64,000 nucleotides of DNA. It comes from Comamonas sp. Y33R10-2. Lineage in GTDB: Bacteria > Pseudomonadota > Gammaproteobacteria > Burkholderiales > Burkholderiaceae_C. The stretch is from the NCBI RefSeq assembly GCF_019355935.1, contig NZ_CP079925.1:3720001-3784000 (forward strand). The letters are read 5' to 3'. The notes below the pieces were generated by a model that had not been told where the DNA came from, did no database searches, and saw only the letters and a program-made list of their open reading frames with translations. The position numbers and the translations under genes are program-made. Positions 9,026-16,630 of this stretch are shown in pieces. Position 1 is the stretch's first letter. Each line of letters begins with the position of its first letter.

Positions 9026-9901
9026 TTACAGCTCTGTGCGCAAGCTCCAGATTTCGGGGAACAACACCACATCCAGCATCTTTTTGAGATAACTTACGCC
9101 GCCCGTGCCGCCCGTGCCGCGCTTAAAGCCGATGACGCGCTCCACCGTGGTCAGGTGGCGAAAGCGCCATAGGCGAAAAGCGTCCTCAATATCGGTCAGC
9201 TTCTCGCCTAGCTGGTACAGATCCCAGTATTTGTGCGGGTCGCGGTACACGGTAATCCAGGCCTGTTTCACGCCTTCGCAGGCCTCGTAGGGCTGGGTCC
9301 AGTCGCGCTGCAGCTTGTTGGCGGGCACTTCAATGCCTTCGCGGGCCAGCAGTTGCAGTGACACGTCATACAAAGAGGGCGACTCGTAAGCCGCTTGTAC
9401 TTGTGCAAGCAAATCGCTGCGATGCTCATGGGGCTTGAGCATGGCAGCATTTTTGTTGCCCAGTGAAAATTCGATGCTGCGGTATTGATAGCTTTGAAAC
9501 CCGCTGGAGTTGGCAAGGTAGGGGCGCATGGCCGTGTACTCGGGCGGCGTCATGGTGGAGAGCACGCTCCACGCGTTGACCAACTGCTCCATGATGCGAG
9601 AGACGCGGGCCAGCATCTTGAAGGCCTCGGGCCGGGTGTCGCTGGTAGCGTTGGCGATGGCGGCTGTGGCAGCGCGTACCTCGTGGAGCATCAGCTTCAT
9701 CCACAGCTCGCTGGTCTGGTGTTGGATGATGAACAGCATCTCGTCATGTGCGGGCGACAGCGGGTGCTGGGCTGTGAGAATCTGGTCCAGATGCAGATAG
9801 TCGCCGTAGCTCATGTCGCGGCTGAAGTCGAGCTGGGCTTTCTCGTCGCGCACAATGGATTCGCCGCCATGCATGGGGCAGCCAGAGGATTCGGTTGTCA
9901 T
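9026..9901 (-). CDS. kynA: Tryptophan 2,3-dioxygenase KynA
   Basis: A 291-residue heme enzyme that opens the indole ring of L-tryptophan to N-formylkynurenine, the first step of the kynurenine pathway. Family segments include [35 protein letters not shown] (distal pocket), [13 protein letters not shown] and, at the C-terminus, [20 protein letters not shown], which carries the proximal heme His and the substrate-binding Gly-Thr stretch. Length fits the bacterial family. The next two enzymes of the pathway (kynB, kynU) are 11 kb away on the same strand, separated by a repair gene and the autotransporter block. Confidence 0.96.
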   Translation of the reverse strand: MTTESSGCPMHGGESIVRDEKAQLDFSRDMSYGDYLHLDQILTAQHPLSPAHDEMLFIIQHQTSELWMKLMLHEVRAATAAIANATSDTRPEAFKMLARVSRIMEQLVNAWSVLSTMTPPEYTAMRPYLANSSGFQSYQYRSIEFSLGNKNAAMLKPHEHRSDLLAQVQAAYESPSLYDVSLQLLAREGIEVPANKLQRDWTQPYEACEGVKQAWITVYRDPHKYWDLYQLGEKLTDIEDAFRLWRFRHLTTVERVIGFKRGTGGTGGVSYLKKMLDVVLFPEIWSLRTEL

Positions 9902-10046
9902 GGTGTCATTTTTATCAATAGATCAATGTTCGGCAGCGTAACCGAATCCAGATACATAAAGGCTGCAAGAACGTGGATGCAGAGTGCAAAAGCTTTGCGT
10001 AAAGTTCTCTCTGTTATTGATCTAAAGCCCTGCGCTGATTCAAACC

Positions 10047-10925
10047 ATGCCTAGCCCGACACCTTCTCAGCCTGCTATCGGTCTTCAAATAGATGAGCGC
10101 ATCACGCAATGCTGTCGCTTGCTTGAAGCTGAGGAGCCCATGCCTGCACTGGAGGTGTTGGCGCAGCGCTTGGGTCTGAGTTCTTGGCAGCTGCATCGCA
10201 GCTTTAAGCGGGTGACGGGGCTGACGCCCAAGGCCTATGCGAAGGCGCATCGCGGCAAGCAGCTGCGCGCGGCGATGACGACTGAGTCCAGCCAGTCAGT
10301 GACAGATGCTGCTTACCTCAGCGGCTATGAAGCTAGCAGCAGCTTTTACAAAGATGCACCCGCCATGTTGGGCATGGCGCCGCAGTCTTATCGCCAGCGT
10401 GGGCAAAACCAGCGCATTCGCTTTGCGCTGGCCGAATGTTCGCTGGGCAGCTTGCTGGTAGCTAGCACCGAGCGGGGCGTTTGCTGCGTTTTGCTGGGGG
10501 ACGATCCGCAAGCGCTGGTTGAAGATTTACAGCAGCGCTTTGCCGCCGCGCAACTGATAGGCGCTGATGCGCAGTATGAGCAAACCGTGGCTCAGGTCGT
10601 GGCGCTGATGGAGCAGCCACGACTGGGCTTGACCTTACCGCTGGATATTCAAGGTACGGCATTCCAGCAGCGCGTGTGGTTGGCGCTGCAAAGCATTCCT
10701 GCCGGGCAAACGATTAGCTATTCACAGTTGGCGCAGCAGCTGGGTTTGCCGCAAGCGGCGCGCGCCGTGGCCAGTGCGGTGGCAGCAAATCCGATTGCCG
10801 TAGCCGTGCCCTGCCACCGCGTGGTGCGCAGTGACGGCAGCATTAGCGGATACCGCTGGGGTGTGGAGCGCAAGCGTGCTTTATTGCTACGCGAGGCTCA
10901 ACAGAGTAATGGCATTGGCAGCTAA
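10047..10925 (+). CDS. AraC-type / O6-alkylguanine-DNA methyltransferase fusion (Ada lacking the N-terminal metal domain)
   Basis: A 292-residue two-domain protein. Residues about 12-110 form an AraC-type helix-turn-helix pair (ALEVLAQRLGLSSWQLHRSF; VTDAAYLSGYEASSSFY). Residues about 125-290 are an Ogt/MGMT methyltransferase with the acceptor motif PCHRVV and the following GYRWGVERKRALL. The Cys acceptor removes methyl groups from O6-methylguanine irreversibly. Canonical Ada has an extra N-terminal Cys4 zinc domain that repairs methylphosphotriesters and converts the protein into an activator; only about 11 residues precede the HTH here, so that sensor is absent. Whether it still regulates anything is unknown. 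Confidence 0.88.
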   Translation: MPSPTPSQPAIGLQIDERITQCCRLLEAEEPMPALEVLAQRLGLSSWQLHRSFKRVTGLTPKAYAKAHRGKQLRAAMTTESSQSVTDAAYLSGYEASSSFYKDAPAMLGMAPQSYRQRGQNQRIRFALAECSLGSLLVASTERGVCCVLLGDDPQALVEDLQQRFAAAQLIGADAQYEQTVAQVVALMEQPRLGLTLPLDIQGTAFQQRVWLALQSIPAGQTISYSQLAQQLGLPQAARAVASAVAANPIAVAVPCHRVVRSDGSISGYRWGVERKRALLLREAQQSNGIGS

Positions 10926-10930
10926 AAATG

Positions 10931-11010
10931 ATAGCAGCTAGCCTTCGTAGTTCATTGGTTTTGAGTCGTTATTGATCGAATATCTATGAATTAAAAGGAC
11001 AAGCTGCTAT
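10931..11010. repeat. Intergenic inverted repeat, ATAGCAGCT...AGCTGCTAT
   Basis: Perfect nine-base arms at 10931-10939 and 11002-11010, 62 bases apart, in the gap after the Ada-like gene. The AGCTGCTAT core recurs in several other gaps of this window (near 32675, 33866, 41586 and, as AATAGCTG, 46461), so it is a member of a dispersed small repeat family. Confidence 0.55.
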
Positions 11011-11059
11011 TAAAAAGAAAGCAGCTTTCGCATTACTCTCGACTTTGCTCTTCCATAAA

Positions 11060-11091
11060 AAAGCCAGATGCACGGTTGCGCATCTGGCTTT
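11060..11091 (-). terminator. Terminator of the distal autotransporter cassette
   Basis: A 12-pair stem AAAGCCAGATGC...GCATCTGGCTTT with an eight-base loop. On the minus strand the stem is followed by TTTTTTATGG, so it ends transcription of the OmpA-like gene whose stop is at 11134. The same GCATCTGGCTTTTTTA sequence closes the second cassette at 15864-15898. Confidence 0.88.
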
Positions 11092-11133
11092 GTAAGGCTC
11101 CAACTGAAGAGTCAGCTGCTGTAACTTCTCGCC

Positions 11134-11766
11134 TTAAGGTTTGGTGGTGGCGCTGTTTGTTGGGGGCTGAGATTGTGCACGCAGTCCCGTAACTTGCACC
11201 TCAAGGCGGCGGTCAGGTTGCAGGCACTGGATGAGTGCGGGGCTCACTTTGCGTCCCTTGCCGTCCTTGCAGTCAGTGGTGACGGGCTCGGTCTCGCCTT
11301 TGCCAATGGCTTCAATCGGTGCAGCGATAGAGTTTTCTTGCAGATAGCGCTTCACGGTCTGAGCACGTTGCTCTGACAGTCGTTGGTTGTAGGCATGGCT
11401 GCCCAAACGGTCGGTATGGCCTATGACGACGATGCTATCGACTTTGGAGAAGTCGCCTTGAATCTGGCGAATCAGCGTATCCAAAGCGCGTTTGCCGTCA
11501 TGCGTCATCTGGTTCAGTCGTGAGCCATCAAACTGAAAAAGTGCATCGGCGGCCAGCCTGATCGTCAGGCGCTCGGGTTGCGGCGCAACTGGGGTTGTGG
11601 CGACCAGCGGTTTGCTTTCGATGAGAACGGGCTCAGGGTCGCACCAGCGGTGGCGCACGTCATGCAAGTTGCTGCAACCGGTTAGCAACGTAATGAATGC
11701 TACCGCGCTAAAACTGGCAAGTCGCAGTGACTTGCCGGTGCGAATGGGCGTGTGTGTTGAATGCAT
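11134..11766 (-). CDS. OmpA-family lipoprotein, autotransporter partner (cassette 1)
   Basis: A 210-residue lipoprotein. The start is fixed by AAGGAG six bases upstream of the ATG at 11766. A basic N-terminus, hydrophobic core and lipobox LLTGC (Cys at about residue 31) give a lipidated N-terminus, followed by NLHDVRHRWCDPE, a Pro-rich linker, and an OmpA_C peptidoglycan-binding domain with ALFQFDGSRL, VVIGHTDRLG and NQRLSEQRAQTVKRYL. It probably sits in the outer membrane with the OmpA domain bound to peptidoglycan. The gene begins 15 bases after the autotransporter stop, so the two are co-transcribed. A paralogue with the same order is at 15980-16627. Role inferred: anchoring or supporting the autotransporter barrel. 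Confidence 0.88.
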   Translation of the reverse strand: MHSTHTPIRTGKSLRLASFSAVAFITLLTGCSNLHDVRHRWCDPEPVLIESKPLVATTPVAPQPERLTIRLAADALFQFDGSRLNQMTHDGKRALDTLIRQIQGDFSKVDSIVVIGHTDRLGSHAYNQRLSEQRAQTVKRYLQENSIAAPIEAIGKGETEPVTTDCKDGKGRKVSPALIQCLQPDRRLEVQVTGLRAQSQPPTNSATTKP

Positions 11767-11781
11767 GTGGAACTCCTTAAA

Positions 11782-14700
11782 TTACCAGCCGTGGCGCACG
11801 CCAATGCGGGCGTTGTAGCCTTCACGCTGCATGCCGCCAAAGGCTCCTTGGTCGCTGCCCAAAGAACGTTGGTAGCGCAGGTCCGCATACATATAGGTGG
11901 CTTTGCTAAAGGCCCACTGGGCACCTACGCCCACTTCGCCCCAGGTTTTGCCGTAGTTTTCTCGCACGGTGTCGCGTCCCACCTGCACAGACGGGTTGTT
12001 GCCTGCCAGATCGTGCAGCAGATTGGCCGTCAGGTAGAAAGTCTTGGTGCGCAGCTTATCGGCATAGCGGTCATTCCAGGCCAGACGCCCGCCGATACGG
12101 GCGCGCAGACCATCGGTATCCATGCCACTGACCTGGCGCACACCATCCTGAATGTCGTTCAAACGTACGGTTTGATAGCTCAGTTGTGCCTGCGGCTCAA
12201 TTAACCAGCGGGTGTCACCAATTTGCCAGGGGCGACCCACTTCCGCCGAGAGACCCAGTCCCCAGCCGTTCTGGCCGACTTTATAGCCATCGCGTGATGA
12301 GTACTTGTTGTGAATCCACGAAAGCTGGCCGACCAGATCCACATAGGTGCCGTTATCGGCATACCAGGTGGAGTAGCCGCCGAGTGAAAGCATGTCTGTG
12401 CTGGACTTGCCGGTGTACTTGTCGGCAGAGATCAGCCCGTTGACCGCACGCCCGTTGTCGTAGAAGTCGTGGTTACCCCAGCCATAGGTGACCATCACAC
12501 CATTGTGGCGGCGAGACTGGTCTTGTTCATTTTTAGAGACATTGACGTCACCGCCGAATTGCACAAAGCCTGTTGTGCTCTTCAAACCATAGCGTGCGTC
12601 ACCCTGCAGTTTCAGATAGTCGGCATTCATGCGGCCCCACATGGGGTAAATCTTTTTGTTGGCCTTCTTGGCGGCGTCGTACTGGTCGCAGCGGGTGCCG
12701 CAGTCATCCCAAGCCCATGTCTGCTGTTCGCTGACGCGTTCATGCAATTTGCCCATCTGGCTGAATCCCATCTCCAGATTCGCCTGCTGCGTCTGCAGAT
12801 AGCCGGGGACTGGCTGGCTGATGATTTGCACGGGAGGCGGCGCTGGCGTAGGTGCCGGTGCGGGTGCCGGAGCAGGGGGGGGCACAGGTGCAGGAGAAGG
12901 TGCAGGAGAAGGTGCTGGAGAAGGTGCTGGAGAAGGTACTGGAGAAGGTGCTGGAGAAGGTGCCGGAGTCGGAGCAGGAGGAGGCGGTGGAGGAGGAGGG
13001 GGTGGCGGTGGCGCCGCTTCCAAGGTCCAGTAGTAATTGTTGCCTTGCTTGATCAACTGGGCTTCACCCGCGTTAATGGTGGGCGCAGTGCCGGTAAAGA
13101 CGGTGTCCGTATGGGTGCGATCCACTTCAATCACTGCGACGTTAGAGATTTTCTTTTGCTGATCGCGCGTCACGTCGCCGAGCAGGCCGCCGGGGACCGA
13201 GACCGCGGTAGCTCCTGAAGCGTCACCGTTGATCTTCAAAACATCGGTGGTCAGGTTGTTGGGATTGTTCCAAGTGCCATCCACCAGCAACTTGGAGCCA
13301 GTGAGACCGTGGTAGTTGCCATTGAGCGTGAGGACGTCGCCGGCTTTTCCATCAGCAAGATTGATGGTGCCAGTTGAAGAGTTGAGGTTCGTGGCGTTGA
13401 CGATGAAGTTGGCAGTGCCTAAGCCGTTAAAGGCATTCAGGAATGAGCCCGAATTGATATTCAGATTGTCCAGCGTGGAGGTTTGAGGAGCTGCGCCAGA
13501 CTGCATGGCCACCAGATTCCAGACGGACTGATTGTTGAGGTCCACATTGATGGTGGAATTGGCATAGGTCTTGTTGGTCAGACCGGCCATGGTGCTGGTG
13601 TTGTCCAGCGTCAACTGTACGGATGACGGTGTGCTGACGTTGAGGGCGTTGACGATATCCAGCAAATAGCCATTGGCAGGTGCGGCCAGGTCGGACTTGC
13701 GGTCAAAAAGAAGCTTGACGTTTTGCTGCCCTCCATCAAGGACCAGCAGCGGCGCCGTGGCGGAAACGGTGCGCAGTTTGGCCTGGCCCAGTGCAACGGA
13801 AATGTTTTGCGAGTCGGTACTGGTCGTGTAGTCCAACTTGCCAATGGCGATGGCGCTGCTGTTGGCCAGTACATCGGCAGAGCTGCCGGCATAGTTGGCG
13901 TTCAGGGCCGAGTCGCTGACGGCCAGCTTGATGGCATCCCCCACCGCTTTGGAGGCATCGATTTGCATGAAGCCATGGGACTCCATATAGCCTTTGCCAG
14001 TACCCACGGCGCGGCTCTTGCCGAGTTTGATGGCGCTGCTGTCAAACCCTGTTACGGTCTTGCCGGCATTGTCCAGAACAATTTTGCTGTCGCCTTTCAG
14101 AATGACTTGAGAAGCAGCCTCGATGGTTTTGGTGTCGAGGTCCACAGCGGCGCCCGAGACATAAATACCCTCGATACGGGGGCCGCTCAGATTCATGTCC
14201 AAGGTGCCGTTGACCACAATCTTGCCTGAGCTGCCATTGCCAGCATTACCGGCGGCACCTTGAATGGCACGCAGACCCGAGTTCAGAGCGGGAATAGATT
14301 TCAGCGGGGACGATTGTTTCAGCGTCAGATTGTTGACATTGATGGTCGAGAAAGTGCCATTGTTGTTAGGAATATTTTCACCAGAATTGACGGTGGAGCC
14401 TGCCAGCAGACCGTAGATTTCGGAAGCATTGCGATTTGCGTTCATGGTCCCATCGATGGAGATATTGCCCGCATTGATGGTGGTCTTGGTGTCTGCTCCG
14501 ATCCCGCTGCTGTTGCCGTTAGAGACATATTTCAGCGTGCCGTTTTGTAGGTTGATCTGCAAACCTGAGGTGTACTGGTTGGCAATACCTGCGAAGCCGC
14601 CGGAGACCGTGGCATTGACATTGAAGTCCTGCGTGATGGTCAACGGGATATTGTTACGGCTGATGATGAAAAAGCCTGCCGCGGGGGCGAGCTGAATCAC

Positions 14701-14961
14701 ACCACTTTGCAATTTGGTGTTGGTGCTGGGGTCGATGGTGTCGCATTGTGGTGACGCGCTTCTGGTGGGCAGATAAGACCCATCTGCCGCGTTTTGACAC
14801 AGCACAGCCGCGAAGGAAGGCGAAGCGCACAGAAAGGCGATGGCAATGCCCGCTGCAGAGCGCTGGTTTCTCGTCTTCTTGCCGCAGGAGCGACTGGTTT
14901 CCGCAACGGCTACCCAGCTGCCGCTGGCTGCATTCCAGAGACTTTTATAGATTCTGTTCAT
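11782..14961 (-). CDS. Type V autotransporter with ESPR signal, Pro-rich linker and beta-barrel (cassette 1)
   Basis: A 1059-residue autotransporter. Residues 1-20 (MNRIYKSLWNAASGSWVAVA) are an extended signal peptide region, followed by a classical signal ending SPSFA at about residue 51. The passenger (about 52-640) is rich in Asn, Gly, Ser and Thr with repeated beta-strand motifs (INGTLD, LTLDNTS, VLTLNGNYHG), typical of a beta-helix of pertactin/AIDA type. A (PAPS)n linker occupies about 647-713, and the last 340 residues form the translocator barrel ending in Trp. The barrel begins with DDCGTRCDQYDAAKKANKK, conserved in the paralogue. The ATG overlaps the stop of the HlyC-like gene (ATGA), so translation is probably coupled. 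Function probably adhesion or biofilm; the ligand is unknown. Confidence 0.93.
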   Translation of the reverse strand: MNRIYKSLWNAASGSWVAVAETSRSCGKKTRNQRSAAGIAIAFLCASPSFAAVLCQNAADGSYLPTRSASPQCDTIDPSTNTKLQSGVIQLAPAAGFFIISRNNIPLTITQDFNVNATVSGGFAGIANQYTSGLQINLQNGTLKYVSNGNSSGIGADTKTTINAGNISIDGTMNANRNASEIYGLLAGSTVNSGENIPNNNGTFSTINVNNLTLKQSSPLKSIPALNSGLRAIQGAAGNAGNGSSGKIVVNGTLDMNLSGPRIEGIYVSGAAVDLDTKTIEAASQVILKGDSKIVLDNAGKTVTGFDSSAIKLGKSRAVGTGKGYMESHGFMQIDASKAVGDAIKLAVSDSALNANYAGSSADVLANSSAIAIGKLDYTTSTDSQNISVALGQAKLRTVSATAPLLVLDGGQQNVKLLFDRKSDLAAPANGYLLDIVNALNVSTPSSVQLTLDNTSTMAGLTNKTYANSTINVDLNNQSVWNLVAMQSGAAPQTSTLDNLNINSGSFLNAFNGLGTANFIVNATNLNSSTGTINLADGKAGDVLTLNGNYHGLTGSKLLVDGTWNNPNNLTTDVLKINGDASGATAVSVPGGLLGDVTRDQQKKISNVAVIEVDRTHTDTVFTGTAPTINAGEAQLIKQGNNYYWTLEAAPPPPPPPPPPPPAPTPAPSPAPSPVPSPAPSPAPSPAPSPAPVPPPAPAPAPAPTPAPPPVQIISQPVPGYLQTQQANLEMGFSQMGKLHERVSEQQTWAWDDCGTRCDQYDAAKKANKKIYPMWGRMNADYLKLQGDARYGLKSTTGFVQFGGDVNVSKNEQDQSRRHNGVMVTYGWGNHDFYDNGRAVNGLISADKYTGKSSTDMLSLGGYSTWYADNGTYVDLVGQLSWIHNKYSSRDGYKVGQNGWGLGLSAEVGRPWQIGDTRWLIEPQAQLSYQTVRLNDIQDGVRQVSGMDTDGLRARIGGRLAWNDRYADKLRTKTFYLTANLLHDLAGNNPSVQVGRDTVRENYGKTWGEVGVGAQWAFSKATYMYADLRYQRSLGSDQGAFGGMQREGYNARIGVRHGW
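12887..12958. repeat. 12-bp tandem repeat encoding the (PAPS)n linker
   Basis: Six copies of GGTGCNGGAGAA (plus strand) in register with the codons, followed by diverged copies to about 12970. On the coding strand each unit gives four residues of Pro/Ala/Ser, so copy-number change by slippage would alter the linker length of the autotransporter without a frameshift. Confidence 0.85.
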
Positions 14962-15482
14962 TGCACTGCTCCTGCTGCCGCTGCCGTGTATGGGGTGTGG
15001 TGATGCTCAAAATGCGAGCCGGAAAACGCCTTGGAAAGTGGTGCGTCAGCAGGCTTGTGGTGAAGAAAGCGCACGCTTTGGTTTTTAAAGACGTGGTCTC
15101 TGAGGATTCTTCGAGATAGGTGCACTTCCCCTGTGGGGAAGAAGGAGCTCAGCAGCCACAGCTGCTTTCCGGCCTGCTCTTGAGCGCAGGTTTCCAGGTA
15201 GTGGGCGTATTCGTGCTGACGCTGTGCGTAATCGGCCGCTTCTTGCTCGGAGAAGTAAGCCCAGTTCACATACCCGATGGGGGCCCCATTCTTGATGAAC
15301 AGGCAAAAGTTGCGATGCCGAATGATGGGCAGGAGGTTAGCCAGCGCAGACTCCACCGAGCCTTGGCGGTAATAGTCCTGTTGACTCCACAGAAACACCA
15401 TGGCGCCAAGCACTTCCGCTTCGCTCCAGCTTTCACTGGCATCGAACTTTGGGACGATGACGCGTATTTCGTTTATTTTCAT
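14958..15482 (-). CDS. HlyC-family (RTX toxin acyltransferase-like) protein with altered catalytic residues
   Basis: A 174-residue protein. The ATG at 15482 is chosen because AAGGAGG lies seven bases upstream. From recalled HlyC sequence, residues 23-78 (EVLGAMVFLW...) align without gaps to HlyC 8-63, sharing LG, LW, R24, NxLPxIR, P53, Y56 and WAxxS. A second block, LWLLSSFFPTG (108-118), aligns to the HlyC segment around KWFIDWIAPFG. HlyC and its relatives attach fatty acids to internal lysines of RTX toxins using His23 and Asp92; here these positions are Tyr38 and Ser112. No RTX gene is present. The stop overlaps the autotransporter start. It may be a divergent acyltransferase or a non-catalytic escort; family membership is firm, function is not. 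Confidence 0.82.
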   Translation of the reverse strand: MKINEIRVIVPKFDASESWSEAEVLGAMVFLWSQQDYYRQGSVESALANLLPIIRHRNFCLFIKNGAPIGYVNWAYFSEQEAADYAQRQHEYAHYLETCAQEQAGKQLWLLSSFFPTGEVHLSRRILRDHVFKNQSVRFLHHKPADAPLSKAFSGSHFEHHHTPYTAAAAGAVQ

Positions 15483-15625
15483 CAACAAGCCTCCTTTGAT
15501 AGCTTTTGTTGATCTTAATAATTTAGATTGATTTGTATATATCGATAGTTTTTTTGATTAGGTGTGTTTGCAGTTGTTTGCATTACCCGTCTGAGATCAG
15601 TGCGACTAGCAGGGCCGGTGGTACC

Positions 15626-15659
15626 CATAAAAAAGGCCGCTCCCCAGAGGAGCGGCCTT
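15626..15659 (-). terminator. Second minus-strand terminator between the cassettes
   Basis: An 11-pair stem AAGGCCGCTCC-CCAGA-GGAGCGGCCTT. On the minus strand it is followed by TTTTTTATGGG. It stands about 145 bases upstream of the HlyC-like gene, with no protein gene between it and the cassette 2 terminator, so it either ends a small transcript or attenuates read-through into cassette 1. Confidence 0.8.
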
Positions 15660-15863
15660 GTCAATAAGTGGCATAAATCGGCTTGAAGACTGCGAAATGC
15701 AGGGTGTTGCACTCTCGCTACTTGCGTTTTTGAAATTCAGATGCTGGTGTAAGTGCTCTGATGACTAGCGAGAGTTGCGGTGTCCTACGGGCGTCGGTAA
15801 AGGGTTGCCAACGCCTGCGTAAAACAACGTACAGCGCAGCGAAACGCTTTAGCATCGCCCTGT

Positions 15864-15898
15864 AAAAAAGCCAGATGCGGCATGAGCGCGCATCTGGC
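15864..15898 (-). terminator. Terminator of the proximal autotransporter cassette
   Basis: A ten-pair stem GCCAGATGCG...CGCATCTGGC, followed on the minus strand by TTTTTTACA. It lies about 80 bases after the stop of the OmpA-like gene at 15980 and shares its stem sequence with the terminator of cassette 1. Confidence 0.85.
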
Positions 15899-15979
15899 GA
15901 AAGACAAAATAGAGTAATTAGGGGATGCAGTGCAAGAGTTGCACCAAACGGCGATCCCTTATCCCCTAACCTTTATGTG

Positions 15980-16627
15980 TTAAGGCTTGGCGGTCGTCTT
16001 GTTTACGCCCAAGACTTCCACTTCCACACGCCGGTCGGGTTGCAGGCATTGAATCAAGGCAGGGCTTGATTTAAAGCCCTTGCATTGGGTGCTGAGAGGC
16101 TCATTTTTGCCCACACCCCGTGCTTCGATGGGGGCGGTAATGCCTTGGCTTTGCAGGTAATGCTTAACGGTTTGGGCACGCTGCTCAGACAGGCGCTGGT
16201 TGTACTGCGCTGCACCCAAGCGGTCGGTATGCCCCACCACCAGCAACTGATCGACGCGGATGTAGTCCTTGTGCAACTGGGCCGCCAGCGCATTGAGCGC
16301 CTCTTTGCCTGAGGGCTTCATATCGCTCAAGCGAGCGCCTGAAAATTGGAACAGTGCATCTGCTTCAAGCCGAATTTTGTAGCGCGCGGCCGTGGGTGGG
16401 ATGACCGGCTCAGGCACCGCAGCGGGCTCTGCGATGGGCTGCAGCCCAACGGGAACGTCAACGGTCTCCGGGTCGCACCAGCGGTTGGGCACATCATGCA
16501 AATTTGCGCAGCCCGAAAGAACGGCGCTCAGGCCCAGCCAGACGACGAGATGGCTCGCAGCAGTCAATGACTGCTTGGTCGTGGATGACGTCGATGAAGT
16601 AGAGGATGGTGTCATGTTGATACCCAT
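15980..16627 (-). CDS. OmpA-family lipoprotein, autotransporter partner (cassette 2)
   Basis: A 215-residue paralogue of the protein at 11134-11766. It has a Ser/Thr-rich N-terminus, hydrophobic core, lipobox VLSGC, then NLHDVPNRWCDPE, a Pro-rich linker and the OmpA_C domain (VVGHTDRLG; NQRLSEQRAQTVKHYL). The two copies share the segment after the lipid Cys, the whole OmpA domain and the C-terminal SPALIQCLQPDRR. The gene begins three bases after the autotransporter stop. The ATG at 16627 is used; an in-frame ATG four codons later is possible. Expected location is the outer membrane, bound to peptidoglycan. Confidence 0.88.
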   Translation of the reverse strand: MGINMTPSSTSSTSSTTKQSLTAASHLVVWLGLSAVLSGCANLHDVPNRWCDPETVDVPVGLQPIAEPAAVPEPVIPPTAARYKIRLEADALFQFSGARLSDMKPSGKEALNALAAQLHKDYIRVDQLLVVGHTDRLGAAQYNQRLSEQRAQTVKHYLQSQGITAPIEARGVGKNEPLSTQCKGFKSSPALIQCLQPDRRVEVEVLGVNKTTAKP

Positions 16628-16630
16628 TGC

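Larger units (their letters stand above)
15483..15979. other. Gap between the two autotransporter cassettes
   Basis: From the HlyC-like start outward it contains a very AT-rich stretch at about 15490-15560 that is probably its promoter, a minus-strand terminator (15633-15659), a stretch with an imperfect long-range inverted repeat (GCACTCTCGCTA at 15709-15720 against TAGCGAGAGTTGC at 15766-15778), and the terminator of cassette 2 (15864-15898). A frame at 15515-15712 crosses the terminator and is not accepted as a gene. The piece 15660-15860 between the terminators could be a small RNA or leader. Confidence 0.6.

Noticed and set aside
12887..12958. CRISPR-like short repeat array
   Set aside because: Units are 12 bp without spacers and lie in frame within a coding sequence.
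12469..13218. 249-codon plus-strand frame with Arg/Trp repeats
   Set aside because: Antisense to the autotransporter; its repeats are only the reverse reading of the (PAPS)n linker.
15515..15712. 65-codon minus-strand frame between cassettes
   Set aside because: It runs through a strong terminator and has no ribosome site.
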